Shown: in pieces, positions 17,616 through 27,766 of the stretch
Numbering within the stretch: position 1 is the first letter of the stretch
Layout: each line of letters starts with the position of its first letter
Source of the DNA: Prevotella sp.
Lineage (GTDB): Bacteria > Bacteroidota > Bacteroidia > Bacteroidales > Bacteroidaceae
Direction of reading: 5' to 3'
Assembly (NCBI GenBank): GCA_017447515.1
Contig: JAFSNG010000031.1
Coordinates: 1 to 61,750 of the forward strand
Length of the DNA stretch: 61,750 nt
Program-made: the position numbers and the translations under genes
The notes under the pieces: generated by a model
The model's input: the letters and a program-made list of their open reading frames with translations, nothing else
Told to the model about the DNA's origin: nothing
Databases searched by the model: none

Positions 17616-19688
17616 GTGAATCAGAAGCTACGCATATTGACACTAATGCTGGGCATGATGACTCTCATGCCCAGTTTTTGTTTAGCCCGCAGTTATACCG
17701 ACTCGTTGATATTAAATCGAGTTTGGAACTACAGGCGCAACTTTACTGTTCCCGTTCATGGAATAGAGAAGAATGTTTATATGCGCTATACTTTTGGGAT
17801 GGACCGTCGTAATGCCTTGCTTTTCCTTGTGCCAACGATGTATGTCATTGCCCAGGGCGACCGTCATTATGTAGGAGAATCCTATTGCAAACTTAATTTT
17901 CGCGACGTTGACGAATACGACGTTAAAAGACAAGTTGTATGGGGTACCATTCCCCGACAGCGTACTGCGATGCCCGTCTTATTAGAATTTAGCACCCCTG
18001 ATTTCTACGATGATAAACTTTATCCCGACTATATTCTCTCACCTTTTTATAGGGGCAACAGTTTCTTCTATCATTATAAAATAAGACTTGTGGAAGATAA
18101 CATGGCCGTCATCCGTTTTGCACCCAAGAAGAATAATACGCAGTTAGTGAAAGGTTTTGCTACTGTCGATGTCAATACCGGCAGACTACAGTCAGTTGAT
18201 TTTGAAGGAGAGTTTGATATGGTCGCTTTCAAAGTATCGGCCGAGATGAATGAGAACGATACCCAATCAAAGCTTCCTAAGCGTTGCACTACCGATGCTG
18301 CATTCAATTTTCTGGGAAATAAGGTTACAGCAACTTTTACTGCTGCCTATGATTGCCCGCGAACTCTCCCCGACTCGCTCGATGACGAGAAGAATCGCGA
18401 ACTGATGGAAGAGTTGCGCCCAATCCCGCTAAACCAACGTGAACAGGAGATTTATGCCCGATATGACAGCATCAATAATGCCTCCCTAAAAAACAATACG
18501 GTGGATACACATGCTGTAGATACTATAACTGGGGATACTATAGCAGTGGATACGACTCTACAGGAGAAACATCATGGCAATGATTGGTTAAAAAAAATTG
18601 GTTGGGACATCATTGGCTATAACCTCATTAACGGCAACAGAACAGATGTCGGCGCAGTGACAATGCGTTTTTCACCTTTGCTAAACCCGCTTTACTTTGG
18701 CTACAGCAAAAGTCGAGGCATCAGCTATAGGCTAAAATTCGGTTTCCGCTATAGTTGGAATGCTCACCGCTATCTGACGCTGAATCCACAGTTCGGTTAC
18801 AACTTCAAGCTAAACCAGATATTCTACAAGATCCCCTTGCGAATGACCTACAACCCCAAACGTAACGGTTACGCAGAAATTTCATGGGCCAACGGCAACC
18901 ACATTTCGAATAGTGCGTTGGCTGACGATTTTCAAAAGATTATGGGTGATTCTATCAATATGCCTGATTTCAAGGATATGTCCATTCAGGCTGTCAACAA
19001 CGTTGTGGCTTACGACTGGTTGGAAATCATGACTGGCTTGGTCTTCCACCGACGTGTTTCCTTAGATCCAGAACTCATGAAGGAAGCAGGAATGGATTGG
19101 GAATTCCGAAGCTTTGCATCTACAGTAACCGTCAGACTAACCCCCTGGCACAACGGACCGACCCTGACTGCCAATTTCGAACAAAGCATCAAAGGTGTAT
19201 TCGGCTCAAATCTTGACTACCAGCGTTGGGAATTTGACGCATCCTATTTGAAACATATACCCAGCTTACGCATTCTCAACTTACGAGGTGGTGCAGGTTT
19301 TTATACACAACGTAATTCCAATTACTTCGTCGACTATGCCAACTTCCACGACGACAACCTTCCATCGGGCTGGGAAGACGACTGGGCCGGACAATTTCAA
19401 TTGCTTAGAAGCTCATGGTACAACCAGTCTAACTACTATGTGAGAGGACATGTCTCATTCGATACGCCAATGTTGTTGCTCTCTTATCTTCCTATTGTTG
19501 GGAGATACCTTGAAGTGGAGCGTCTTTATGTAAGTGCGTTGTCTATTCAACACACAAGGCCCTATTTCGAACTGGGCTACGGATTTACTAACCGTTATTT
19601 CTCCATGGCTGTCTTCACGAATCTGCTCGGAGGTAAAATTCAGGAATTCGGCTGCAAATTCACAGTAGAACTATTTAGAAGATGGTAA
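17616..19688 (+). CDS. Exported DUF5686-like outer-membrane protein
   Basis: About 690 residues from GTG 17616. The frame continues to GTG 17583, but the promoter at 17603 rules that out; ATG 17646 would give a longer leader but loses the basic n-region. From 17616 the signal peptide is VNQKLRILTLMLGMMTLMPS with cleavage near FCLA/RS. The C-terminal half has many aromatic, alternating strands and ends EFGCKFTVELFRRW, like a membrane barrel. The family assignment (DUF5686) rests on overall character and is moderate. No carboxypeptidase-like N-terminal domain is evident. It overlaps addA by 7 nt. Confidence 0.75.
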   Translation: MNQKLRILTLMLGMMTLMPSFCLARSYTDSLILNRVWNYRRNFTVPVHGIEKNVYMRYTFGMDRRNALLFLVPTMYVIAQGDRHYVGESYCKLNFRDVDEYDVKRQVVWGTIPRQRTAMPVLLEFSTPDFYDDKLYPDYILSPFYRGNSFFYHYKIRLVEDNMAVIRFAPKKNNTQLVKGFATVDVNTGRLQSVDFEGEFDMVAFKVSAEMNENDTQSKLPKRCTTDAAFNFLGNKVTATFTAAYDCPRTLPDSLDDEKNRELMEELRPIPLNQREQEIYARYDSINNASLKNNTVDTHAVDTITGDTIAVDTTLQEKHHGNDWLKKIGWDIIGYNLINGNRTDVGAVTMRFSPLLNPLYFGYSKSRGISYRLKFGFRYSWNAHRYLTLNPQFGYNFKLNQIFYKIPLRMTYNPKRNGYAEISWANGNHISNSALADDFQKIMGDSINMPDFKDMSIQAVNNVVAYDWLEIMTGLVFHRRVSLDPELMKEAGMDWEFRSFASTVTVRLTPWHNGPTLTANFEQSIKGVFGSNLDYQRWEFDASYLKHIPSLRILNLRGGAGFYTQRNSNYFVDYANFHDDNLPSGWEDDWAGQFQLLRSSWYNQSNYYVRGHVSFDTPMLLLSYLPIVGRYLEVERLYVSALSIQHTRPYFELGYGFTNRYFSMAVFTNLLGGKIQEFGCKFTVELFRRW

Positions 19689-22600
19689 AGCCACTAACAA
19701 TCTACAAGGCCAGTGCAGGCTCTGGAAAGACCTTCACACTGGCAACAGAATACATCAAACTGCTCGTCAAAAATCCGATGAGCTATCGTTCTATCTTGGC
19801 CGTGACGTTTACCAACAAAGCGACGGAAGAGATGAAAATGCGCATTCTCAGTCAGCTTTATGGAATATGGAAACTGTTGCCCGATTCATCGGATTACCTG
19901 AAACACATTGTTGCTGCGACAGGTCTTTCCGAGTCTCAAGTCAGCCAACGTTCAGGTGAAGCCCTTCATCAGTTGTTACACAATTACAACTATTTCCGTG
20001 TTGAGACAATAGACACTTTTTTCCAGAGTGTCCTTCGCAATCTTGCCCGTGAACTGGACTTGACTGCTAACCTTCGCATCGGACTGAACGACACTCAAGT
20101 GGAAGAACAAGCCGTCGATCGTCTTATTGATTCTCTCACCCATACAGACGTCATGCTGCAATGGTTGCTGAAATATATTATGGAGACTATCAGTGACGAC
20201 CGTTCGTGGAACATTATCGGACAGGTGAAGCAATTTGGACGCACCATCTTCCGCGATTTCTATAAAGAAAAGAGCGACGAACTAAAGCAACGGATTAACC
20301 AGAAAGACTTCTTAAGCAACTATATGAGTCAAATGCGCCAGATTCGTTCCGATGCTCTCCAGCACATGAAAGAAATTGGCGACCATTTCTTCGACGTTCT
20401 CAATCAGGAAGGCATATCCATTACCGATCTGTCTTATGGAAAATCTGGCGTGGCTGGTTTTTTCATCAAGCTACAGAACGGTCAGTTTGACGAAGGCATC
20501 ATGGGCAAACGCGTCACCGACTGCATAGAAGATACGACCAAATGGTGTAGCAAGAAAAACGAACGTGCTGACTTCATCTATTCCCTGGCAGACACCACGC
20601 TCGTCCCTATCTTGCAAAAAGCAATAGCCGAACAGCCCCGTCAGTGGAAACTCTACAAATCCGCTGACCTGACCTTGCAACATCTTAACCAGTTGCGTCT
20701 GCTTGGGAGCATCGAACAAAAGGTTCGTGAGATGAACAGCGAGGCCAACCGTTTTCTGCTCAGCGATACTCAGCAACTGCTCCATTCACTCATTAAGGAT
20801 AGCGACTCCCCGTTCATCTTTGAGAAGATTGGTACCCAACTGGAACATGTGATGATTGACGAGTTCCAGGACACATCGACCGTTCAGTGGCAGAACTTCA
20901 AGATTCTCCTGCAGGAATGTATGAGTCACGTCGACACCGAGAATCTCATTGTCGGCGACGTCAAGCAAAGCATCTACCGTTGGCGCTCAGGTGACTGGCG
21001 ACTCTTGAATGCTATCGACCAAGAATTTCCTCATGCAGATTCGATGATGGACATTCGTCCACTGGACACCAACTACCGTTCTGAACGGCGCATCATAGAG
21101 TTCAATAACGCCTTCTTCATCGAGGCCGCCCTGCAGGAGTATGAAACACAGCGTGAGAATTATCCATCAGGTGCAGAACTCCTCAAACACGCCTATGCCG
21201 ATGTTGCCCAAAAGGTCCCGGAAAAGCTGAAGACGAATGGATTTATCAACATCCGTCTACTGCCGGCAAAGGACTACCAAACAGAAACCCTAGAACAACT
21301 GACCGATACGGTGTCCATGCTTCTCGACAAAGGAGTAAAGCCACAGAATATAGCCATTCTCGTACGAACCAACAGCAGTATTCCCTTAGTGGCAGACTTT
21401 TTCGCCGGACACATGCCTCAGGTAAGTATTGTCAGCGACGAAGCCTTCCGTCTCGATGTCTCCGTCAGCGTCTGCCTGCTCGTTCAGGCACTCCATGTGC
21501 TTACCCATCCCGACGACCTGTTGGCCAAGGCGACTGTCGCAAAACTCTACCAGCGCACCGTGCACGGCAATTCTGTTGCCGAGAGCGAGCTGTTCATCAA
21601 AGACCGTCCTATTGACGAACTGCTTCCTCCCGACTTCACCCAACAGACCGCTGCCCTGCTCCACCTGCCGCTCTACGAACTGACGGAACGTCTTTTCCAT
21701 ATCTTCCAACTGGACCGTTTAAAAGATGAAAGTGCCTACGTCTGTGCCTTCTACGACCAGCTGAACAAGTTCACGCTCGACAACAGCACCGACATTGATG
21801 CCTTTGTCCGTGAATGGGATGAAACCATCTGTAGCAAGACCATTCAGAACACAGCTACCGACGGCATCCGCATCCTCTCCATCCACAAGAGCAAGGGTCT
21901 GGAGTTCGACCATGTCATCATTCCTTTCTGCGACTGGCGCCTCGAACACAGCGACATTCTCTGGTGTCAGCCCAAAGATTCGCCGTTCGACGCCCTGCCC
22001 ATCGTCCCCGTCGATTATAGCGGCAAGCAGATGATGGGTACCATTTACGAACCGAACTATTTGGACGAGCATCTCCAAAACACCGTCGACAACCTCAATC
22101 TGCTTTATGTCGCTTTCACGCGAGCCTCCAAAAGCCTCTTTGTCCTGGGCCGACGTGATTCCAAAGGCAGCCGTTCGGCACTCATCGAATCCGTATTGCC
22201 CAATCTCAAACTTGACGGCAGCACTTTGGAGGGAATGGAGGAAAACGAGTCGGCCATCGAGTTTACCTATGGTGATCTCTACGTAGAATCCGAGAAACCA
22301 AAGAATACAAAGACTGCCAACGTCTTCCTGCAGCCCGTCACTCCCAAGTCTGTCACCATCGAGAGCTTTGATGTCAAGACTGAATTCCGTCAGAGCAACA
22401 AGAGCCGTGAATTTATCGAAGGCGACGACGAACAACAGGAGCTAAGCTATATTAAAATCGGCAGTGTGTTGCACAATGTGTTCTCAACCATTCATACCAG
22501 TGCCGATATCGAACATGCGCTGGCACAGTTGCAGCGCGACGGGGTGCTCTACGACGATGAGGTGACTGCTGAGAAAGTCACCAGCATGTTACGTAAGCGG

Positions 22601-22888
22601 CTCGAAAGCCCACGTATCAAGGACTGGTTCTCCGACCGCTGGCAACTATTCAACGAGTGTAGCATCCTCACACTCGATGGTCAGGGTAACATGCAGGAGC
22701 GTCGTCCCGACCGCGTGATGACTGACGGACACGAAACTCACGTCGTCGATTTCAAATTCGGACGTTCCCAGGCTGAATACCATGAGCAAGTCCGCGAATA
22801 CATGCAACTGCTGCGCTCTATGGGAATGTCCAATGTCAAGGGCTGGCTCTGGTATGTATATATTAATAAGGTAGAAGAAGTGATATGA
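19682..22888 (+). CDS. addA: UvrD/RecB-type helicase-nuclease (AddA-like)
   Basis: 1068 residues. SF1 helicase motifs appear in order: Walker A ASAGSGKT (10-17), DEFQDTS, GDVKQSIYRWRSGDW, LDTNYRSERRII, SIHKSKGLEFDHV and LYVAFTRASKSL. The C-terminus has a PD-(D/E)XK nuclease core ending VVDFKFG. With the next gene it would form an AddAB-type enzyme that resects double-strand breaks for recombination. It overlaps the gene before by 7 nt and the next by 4 nt, so the three form one transcript. An unusual point is coupling to an outer-membrane protein gene. Confidence 0.92.
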   Translation: MVKPLTIYKASAGSGKTFTLATEYIKLLVKNPMSYRSILAVTFTNKATEEMKMRILSQLYGIWKLLPDSSDYLKHIVAATGLSESQVSQRSGEALHQLLHNYNYFRVETIDTFFQSVLRNLARELDLTANLRIGLNDTQVEEQAVDRLIDSLTHTDVMLQWLLKYIMETISDDRSWNIIGQVKQFGRTIFRDFYKEKSDELKQRINQKDFLSNYMSQMRQIRSDALQHMKEIGDHFFDVLNQEGISITDLSYGKSGVAGFFIKLQNGQFDEGIMGKRVTDCIEDTTKWCSKKNERADFIYSLADTTLVPILQKAIAEQPRQWKLYKSADLTLQHLNQLRLLGSIEQKVREMNSEANRFLLSDTQQLLHSLIKDSDSPFIFEKIGTQLEHVMIDEFQDTSTVQWQNFKILLQECMSHVDTENLIVGDVKQSIYRWRSGDWRLLNAIDQEFPHADSMMDIRPLDTNYRSERRIIEFNNAFFIEAALQEYETQRENYPSGAELLKHAYADVAQKVPEKLKTNGFINIRLLPAKDYQTETLEQLTDTVSMLLDKGVKPQNIAILVRTNSSIPLVADFFAGHMPQVSIVSDEAFRLDVSVSVCLLVQALHVLTHPDDLLAKATVAKLYQRTVHGNSVAESELFIKDRPIDELLPPDFTQQTAALLHLPLYELTERLFHIFQLDRLKDESAYVCAFYDQLNKFTLDNSTDIDAFVREWDETICSKTIQNTATDGIRILSIHKSKGLEFDHVIIPFCDWRLEHSDILWCQPKDSPFDALPIVPVDYSGKQMMGTIYEPNYLDEHLQNTVDNLNLLYVAFTRASKSLFVLGRRDSKGSRSALIESVLPNLKLDGSTLEGMEENESAIEFTYGDLYVESEKPKNTKTANVFLQPVTPKSVTIESFDVKTEFRQSNKSREFIEGDDEQQELSYIKIGSVLHNVFSTIHTSADIEHALAQLQRDGVLYDDEVTAEKVTSMLRKRLESPRIKDWFSDRWQLFNECSILTLDGQGNMQERRPDRVMTDGHETHVVDFKFGRSQAEYHEQVREYMQLLRSMGMSNVKGWLWYVYINKVEEVI

Positions 22889-25620
22889 AAGATTTCCTCG
22901 CATACGTCGCCGAAGACATTCTCCGCAAATATGGCACCAACCTGTCGCGCGTTGCCGTGGTGTTTCCCAACAAGCGTGCATCGTTGTTCCTCAACGACCA
23001 TCTCGCCCGCATAGCCAAACAACCCATTTGGAGCCCTGCCTACATCACCATCAGCGAACTCTTCCGTCAGCAGTCACCGCTTCAGGTTGCCGACCCTATC
23101 AAGCTCATCTGCGACCTCCATAAGTCGTTCTGCCGCTGCACGGGATCTGACGAGAGCCTGGATAAATTTTACGGCTGGGGGCAGCTACTGCTCACCGACT
23201 TCGACGACATTGACAAGAACATGGCCGACGCCGACCGTGTCTTCGCCAACTTACGTGACATCCACGAGCTCGACGATATTTCCTATCTCACCGACGAACA
23301 ACGCGAGATGATTCGCCGATTCTTCAGCAATTTCTCCGAAGACCATAACACCGAACTGAAGGAGCGTTTCCTCCGGCTGTGGAGTCACTTCGCTGACATC
23401 TACCACGACTTCAACCGTCGCCTATCCTCTCAAGGCCTAACCTACGAGGGCGCCCTCTACCGCCAGATAGTCTATTCAGCATGTTGCTGTGCCACAGCAA
23501 CAGACACGACCACCGACGTCCTCTCTTTCCCTTACGACCACTACCTCTTCGTCGGCTTCAACCTGCTGCAAAAGGTCGAGCAACAACTGTTCACCCACTT
23601 GCAAAAGGAGGGCAAGGCTCATTTCTATTGGGACTTCGACCACTATTATATGCAAAATCACGAGGCCGGACAGTACATCCGCCGTTACCTCGAACATTTC
23701 CCCAATGAACTCGACACCACGTCGGAAGCCGTCTACGGCAATTTCAGCCACAAACGCCACATTAGCATCATCTCCGCTCCCACCGAGGATATCCAGGCCC
23801 GCTACGTCAGCACCTGGCTCCATGCCACCACTCCCGACGGGTCACCGTCGGGTTACTTCCCCCGCATCGCTGCCGGTCGCCGCACGGCCATCGTGCTCTG
23901 CAACGAGAACCTCCTGCCCACCGTCATCCACTGCTTGCCCGACGAGGTCGACAAAGTGAATGTCACCACGGGCTATCCTCTCTCGCAGACGCCTGTCGCC
24001 TCGCTCATCCAACTCTGGTTTGATATGCAATTGCAGGGCCGTACGCCTCGCCTCCTCCGCATCTTCCAGCGCCATCCCTATGCCAAATACGTCAGCGATG
24101 ACCAGCAACCCCTGGCACAACTTCTGCGCGAGGTGGCCACAAAGGGTAGCACAGACATCAACGATCCGATGTTTCAGGAGTCGCTGTTCCGCGCCTATAC
24201 ATTGGTTAACCGTCTCGACGACCTGCAGCGCAGTGGCGACCTGACGGTGACGCAAACCACCCTTCAGCGGCTGGTCACGCAAGTCATCCAGCAGACCAGC
24301 ATCCCCTTCCACGGCGAACCCGCCGAAGGCCTTCAGATCATGGGCGTGCTGGAGACGCGCAACCTCGACTTCGACCATGTGCTGCTGCTCTCCTGCAACG
24401 AGGGCAACATGCCGAAGGGCGTCAACGACTCGTCGTTTATTCCCCACAGCCTACGCCACGCCTACGAACTGACGACCGTCGAAAACAAGGTGGCCATCTA
24501 CGCTTATTACTTCCATCGCCTTTTGCAACGGGCTGGCGACATCACCATCCTCTACAATAGTTCTACCGAGGATGGTCAGCGCGGCGAGATGAGCCGTTTC
24601 ATACTCCAACTGATGGTCGAGAGTCCACACACCATCTCGCTCCACACGCTGCTCTCCGGACAGTCAACATTGAAGTGGCAACCTGCACCCATTGACAAGA
24701 CGCCACACGTCATGCAAGTCATCCAGTCGCAGTTCACCACGCAACACCCGATGCTCTCGCCGACGGCTATTGCCAAATACATGCGCTGTCCGTTGCAGTT
24801 CTATTACAGCTATGTGGCCGACATCCAACAGTCCGACGTTCCCGACGACGAACAGGAACTCGACAACCGCATCTTCGGTAACGTCTTCCATGAAGCCGCA
24901 GAAATCATCTATCGCCAACTGCCGCGCGAAATTGACAAGCCGCTGCTCGACCACCTATTGAAGTCGAAGGTTGAAATCGAGCGTGCTGTTGACGAGGCCT
25001 TCCACAAGGTGATGCCCTTTGCAACGAAGAGCGGACTGCACCTCATCAATCGCGAGGTCATCATCCACTACCTCCGCCAGCTCATCACCATTGACCGTCG
25101 CCTGGCGCCCTTCACCATCCTCGGCCTCGAGCACGACGTCAAGCGCCCGCTATCAATCATCAACAATCCACGCTCCATTGGCGGTCGCATCGACCGACTT
25201 GATCTCATCAACGACGAGTACATCCGCGTCGTTGATTACAAGACCGGCAGCAAACGCCTGAAGGCGCTGGCCGACGTCGATGCCATCTTTGAGCCCGAAA
25301 ACATCCACGAACATTCCGACTATTACCTGCAGACGTTCGTCTATGCCGACATCGTCAGCCGTCAGATGAAAGCTCGCAATCCACAAGCTAAAGTCTCCCC
25401 CGCCCTGCTATTCATTCAGTATGCCGGTGGCGAGGACTACGACCCCACGCTTTGTCTAGGCCGCGAACCAGTCCGCGACATCGCCGAAGTGTCAGCGCGT
25501 TTCAACGAGCTGCTGGATGCAAAGATTCAGGAAATGTTCTCGCCCGATGTGCCGTTCTTGCCTACCGACAACATGAAGACGTGCAGCACGTGTCCCTACC
25601 GTCTAATGTGCCGACGCTGA
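22885..25620 (+). CDS. addB: PD-(D/E)XK nuclease subunit (AddB-like)
   Basis: 911 residues. The N-terminal part resembles an inactivated helicase (VVFPNKRASLFLNDHLA but no intact P-loop). The C-terminal nuclease shows GGRIDRLDL and VVDYKTGSKR. A Cys in the YMRCPLQFYY segment together with the final CSTCPYRLMC fits the [4Fe-4S] staple of AddB nucleases. It starts in an ATGA overlap with addA. Its last 25 nt overlap the 3' end of the convergent lipoprotein gene, so both stop codons lie inside the other gene. Confidence 0.9.
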   Translation: MKDFLAYVAEDILRKYGTNLSRVAVVFPNKRASLFLNDHLARIAKQPIWSPAYITISELFRQQSPLQVADPIKLICDLHKSFCRCTGSDESLDKFYGWGQLLLTDFDDIDKNMADADRVFANLRDIHELDDISYLTDEQREMIRRFFSNFSEDHNTELKERFLRLWSHFADIYHDFNRRLSSQGLTYEGALYRQIVYSACCCATATDTTTDVLSFPYDHYLFVGFNLLQKVEQQLFTHLQKEGKAHFYWDFDHYYMQNHEAGQYIRRYLEHFPNELDTTSEAVYGNFSHKRHISIISAPTEDIQARYVSTWLHATTPDGSPSGYFPRIAAGRRTAIVLCNENLLPTVIHCLPDEVDKVNVTTGYPLSQTPVASLIQLWFDMQLQGRTPRLLRIFQRHPYAKYVSDDQQPLAQLLREVATKGSTDINDPMFQESLFRAYTLVNRLDDLQRSGDLTVTQTTLQRLVTQVIQQTSIPFHGEPAEGLQIMGVLETRNLDFDHVLLLSCNEGNMPKGVNDSSFIPHSLRHAYELTTVENKVAIYAYYFHRLLQRAGDITILYNSSTEDGQRGEMSRFILQLMVESPHTISLHTLLSGQSTLKWQPAPIDKTPHVMQVIQSQFTTQHPMLSPTAIAKYMRCPLQFYYSYVADIQQSDVPDDEQELDNRIFGNVFHEAAEIIYRQLPREIDKPLLDHLLKSKVEIERAVDEAFHKVMPFATKSGLHLINREVIIHYLRQLITIDRRLAPFTILGLEHDVKRPLSIINNPRSIGGRIDRLDLINDEYIRVVDYKTGSKRLKALADVDAIFEPENIHEHSDYYLQTFVYADIVSRQMKARNPQAKVSPALLFIQYAGGEDYDPTLCLGREPVRDIAEVSARFNELLDAKIQEMFSPDVPFLPTDNMKTCSTCPYRLMCRR

Positions 25621-26987
25621 ACCCATCCGGCGGGAAGCGTGCGGCGTCCGACGGCATTCACGTCGGGCTCTGCGGGAATGGGAATACGACCGATACCGTG
25701 CTGTAACGCAGGTGAAATGCTATCCAACGCGAAATCATAAATCAGGTTTTCTTCATCCACGAGGACGAAGTGGTGCTTGCCCTGCACGCTATCCTTCGGT
25801 GTCTCCCAGATGACGCGCTCGAAGCGCAGGGAGTCCTCGACGGCGGGTGTTCGCAGCAAGCAATCGGCAAAGCGATAGTCAAACAGCGAATCGGCATTCT
25901 CCACGACCTCACCCATCACCACGTCGTCCGCATAGCCCGTCGCCAGCGTCCACCGGCAGTCGAGCACCATCGGCAATTCCGTGTTGGCAAAACGCAATGC
26001 CGCGCCGCGATTAGCCGAGAAAGGATAGAACTGCGCCAGCGTCGAATGCTCAACGATGGCCTCACAACCATAGAACGACAGACAGTCGCCGTAGGTATTG
26101 CTGAACTGGCAATACTCGACATACACATCGGAATGGCGTGCTAAAAGACCTTCTCCGCTGGCGTTATGCACAATCGTATTAAACATATAGAGCGACGTAC
26201 TGTCACACATCAAAGCATCAACAGCATTGCGAATCTCACAGTTGGAGAAGCAGTTGTCACCGTTGTGCGAATGCAGCTCGATGCCGCGCCACTGACCGCT
26301 GATGCGGTCGTAAGGCAGATAGTCGAACATACGGTCCAGACGGTCGCCGCGAAACAGTGAATTCTCAGCCACCACATTACCATAGGCCGTGATACCCGCG
26401 CCGTCGTGGAAGTACAGCGACGTATTGCGAATGGTTAGCGTAGCGTTCTCTTCGACACTGATGCCATCACCGTAGATGACGACGGGCCGCGATGTCTCAA
26501 TCACCGTATCCTGCCGGACTACAAGACTATCCAACTGGATAGCATCCCAACTATACGTCCGTAGGTTGACACGCTGCTGGGCACCGCTCTCCAGCGTAAA
26601 AACGAGATTGTCCTCCACCAGTTGCGGCTCGTCAGCGTAATTCTCGCGGGTGGTAATCTCGACGAACACTAGCAGACTGTCGCCCTTGCGCACCTCGAAG
26701 TCGGAGCCAACAGGGTCCAGATAGGTGCCATCGACATTCACGCGGTAACCGCTTTGGTTGCTGCGTTCCAGTCGTGCGGTGACGATGCGAATGCCATCAC
26801 TCGATTCGTTGTGCACCCAGAAAGTCCGGGTAGATGAGGGAACGGTGGAAAACACCGTGTCAAACCGAACGGTATCCTCCGAGAATGTCAGTCGGTTACC
26901 GGGGCTGCTGCTGAACGAATCGTTGTCCGTGCAAGCCGTAAGCATCACGACAACGACAAACATCAAAAAGAAAAGTCGTCTTACCAT
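25596..26987 (-). CDS. Lipoprotein with predicted right-handed beta-helix
   Basis: 463 residues with a lipoprotein signal ending in the lipobox LTAC (Cys about residue 19). After an N-terminal beta-rich part, the region about 150-390 has repeating short strands with Asn and Gly turns (ITAYGNVVAENSLFRGD, NCFSNCEIRNAVDAL, VYVEYCQFSNTYGDCLSF), the pattern of parallel beta-helix proteins. No catalytic motif is recognisable, so a binding or structural role is as likely as polysaccharide lyase activity. The 3' end overlaps addB by 25 nt in the opposite direction. A 10-bp inverted repeat brackets its start codon. Confidence 0.8.
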   Translation of the reverse strand: MVRRLFFLMFVVVVMLTACTDNDSFSSSPGNRLTFSEDTVRFDTVFSTVPSSTRTFWVHNESSDGIRIVTARLERSNQSGYRVNVDGTYLDPVGSDFEVRKGDSLLVFVEITTRENYADEPQLVEDNLVFTLESGAQQRVNLRTYSWDAIQLDSLVVRQDTVIETSRPVVIYGDGISVEENATLTIRNTSLYFHDGAGITAYGNVVAENSLFRGDRLDRMFDYLPYDRISGQWRGIELHSHNGDNCFSNCEIRNAVDALMCDSTSLYMFNTIVHNASGEGLLARHSDVYVEYCQFSNTYGDCLSFYGCEAIVEHSTLAQFYPFSANRGAALRFANTELPMVLDCRWTLATGYADDVVMGEVVENADSLFDYRFADCLLRTPAVEDSLRFERVIWETPKDSVQGKHHFVLVDEENLIYDFALDSISPALQHGIGRIPIPAEPDVNAVGRRTLPAGWVQRRHIRR

Positions 26988-27008
26988 ATATAGATAAAAC
27001 GACTTTTC
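26970..27008 (-). promoter_or_regulatory. Inverted repeat bracketing the lipoprotein start codon
   Basis: GAAAAGTCGT (26970-26979) and ACGACTTTTC (26999-27008) form a perfect 10-bp inverted repeat with a 19-nt loop that contains the ATG at 26985-26987. In the mRNA the start codon would sit in the loop of a hairpin. Confidence 0.55.
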
Positions 27009-27022
27009 ACGCGATTTATTGT

Positions 27023-27062
27023 CTAGGGGACTAGATAATCTAGAGATTCTAGAGGTTCTAGA
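27023..27062. repeat. 9-bp tandem microrepeat (TCTAGAnnn type), 5 units
   Basis: CTAG at 27023, 27031, 27040, 27049 and 27058: one 8-bp and three 9-bp steps. It fills the gap between the rubrerythrin stop (27063) and the lipoprotein start, both on the minus strand. Each CTAG carries a TAG on both strands. Confidence 0.85.
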
Positions 27063-27620
27063 TTATTTTCCGAAGTAGCGCTTCAGCAGTCCTGCGAAGC
27101 CGGCACCATGGCGGGCCTCGTCCTTAGCCATTTCGTGAACGGTGTCGTGGATGGCATCGAAACCGGCAGCCTTGGCGTTCTTGGCAATGCGGAACTTGTC
27201 CTCGCAAGCACCGGCCTCGGCAGCAGCGCGCTTCTCCAGATTGGTCTTGGTGTCCCACACGACCTCGCCCAGCAGCTCAGCGAAACGAGAAGCATGGTCA
27301 GCCTCTTCGAAAGCGTAACGCTTGAAGGCCTCGGCAATCTCGGGATAGCCCTCGCGGTCGGCCTGACGAGCCATAGCCAGATACTGACCTACCTCGCTGC
27401 ACTCGCCGTTGAAGTGTGCACGCAGGTCGTTAATCATTTCCTCGCTGACGCCCTCGGGCTTGCCATCACCAATGCGATGAACGGTGGCATACGTGGTCTC
27501 GCCGTCCTCTTTCAACTCAGAGAACTTTGATGCGGGAGCCTTACAAATGGGGCACTTCTCGGGAGCAGCATCGCCTTCGTAGATATATCCACAAACGGCG
27601 CAAATGAACTTTTTCTTCAT
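27063..27620 (-). CDS. Rubrerythrin with N-terminal rubredoxin domain (reverse rubrerythrin layout)
   Basis: 185 residues. The rubredoxin domain is at the N-terminus (CAVCGYIY with Cys7 and Cys10; CPICKAP with Cys23 and Cys26) and the ferritin-like di-iron domain follows (EEADH, Glu106 and His109; DEARH, Glu168 and His171; Glu73 and Glu163 as other ligands). This is the reverse of the classical rubrerythrin order and is known from anaerobes. It reduces hydrogen peroxide in the cytoplasm. It has its own promoter and is followed by a CTAG repeat and the lipoprotein gene. Confidence 0.93.
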   Translation of the reverse strand: MKKKFICAVCGYIYEGDAAPEKCPICKAPASKFSELKEDGETTYATVHRIGDGKPEGVSEEMINDLRAHFNGECSEVGQYLAMARQADREGYPEIAEAFKRYAFEEADHASRFAELLGEVVWDTKTNLEKRAAAEAGACEDKFRIAKNAKAAGFDAIHDTVHEMAKDEARHGAGFAGLLKRYFGK

Positions 27621-27675
27621 AGTCGTTTTGTATTTGTTTAGTTAATAATAAAAGTATTTCGGTTCTCAACGACTG

Positions 27676-27683
27676 CAAATATA
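27676..27683 (-). promoter_or_regulatory. Promoter of the rubrerythrin gene
   Basis: The minus-strand box is TATATTTG, with a TTG at 27704-27706 and 20-nt spacing. The leader to the start at 27620 is about 50 nt. Confidence 0.75.
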
Positions 27684-27726
27684 CGAATAATATTCGGGAA
27701 AAGCAACTTTTTTCCGAAATATTTCT

Positions 27727-27734
27727 TAACTTTG
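27727..27734 (+). promoter_or_regulatory. Promoter of the CE15-like esterase gene
   Basis: TAACTTTG about 32 nt upstream of ATG 27767. A clear -33 box is not seen. Confidence 0.65.
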
Positions 27735-27766
27735 CAGCATAATTCATCAATCATCACGCGAAACGT

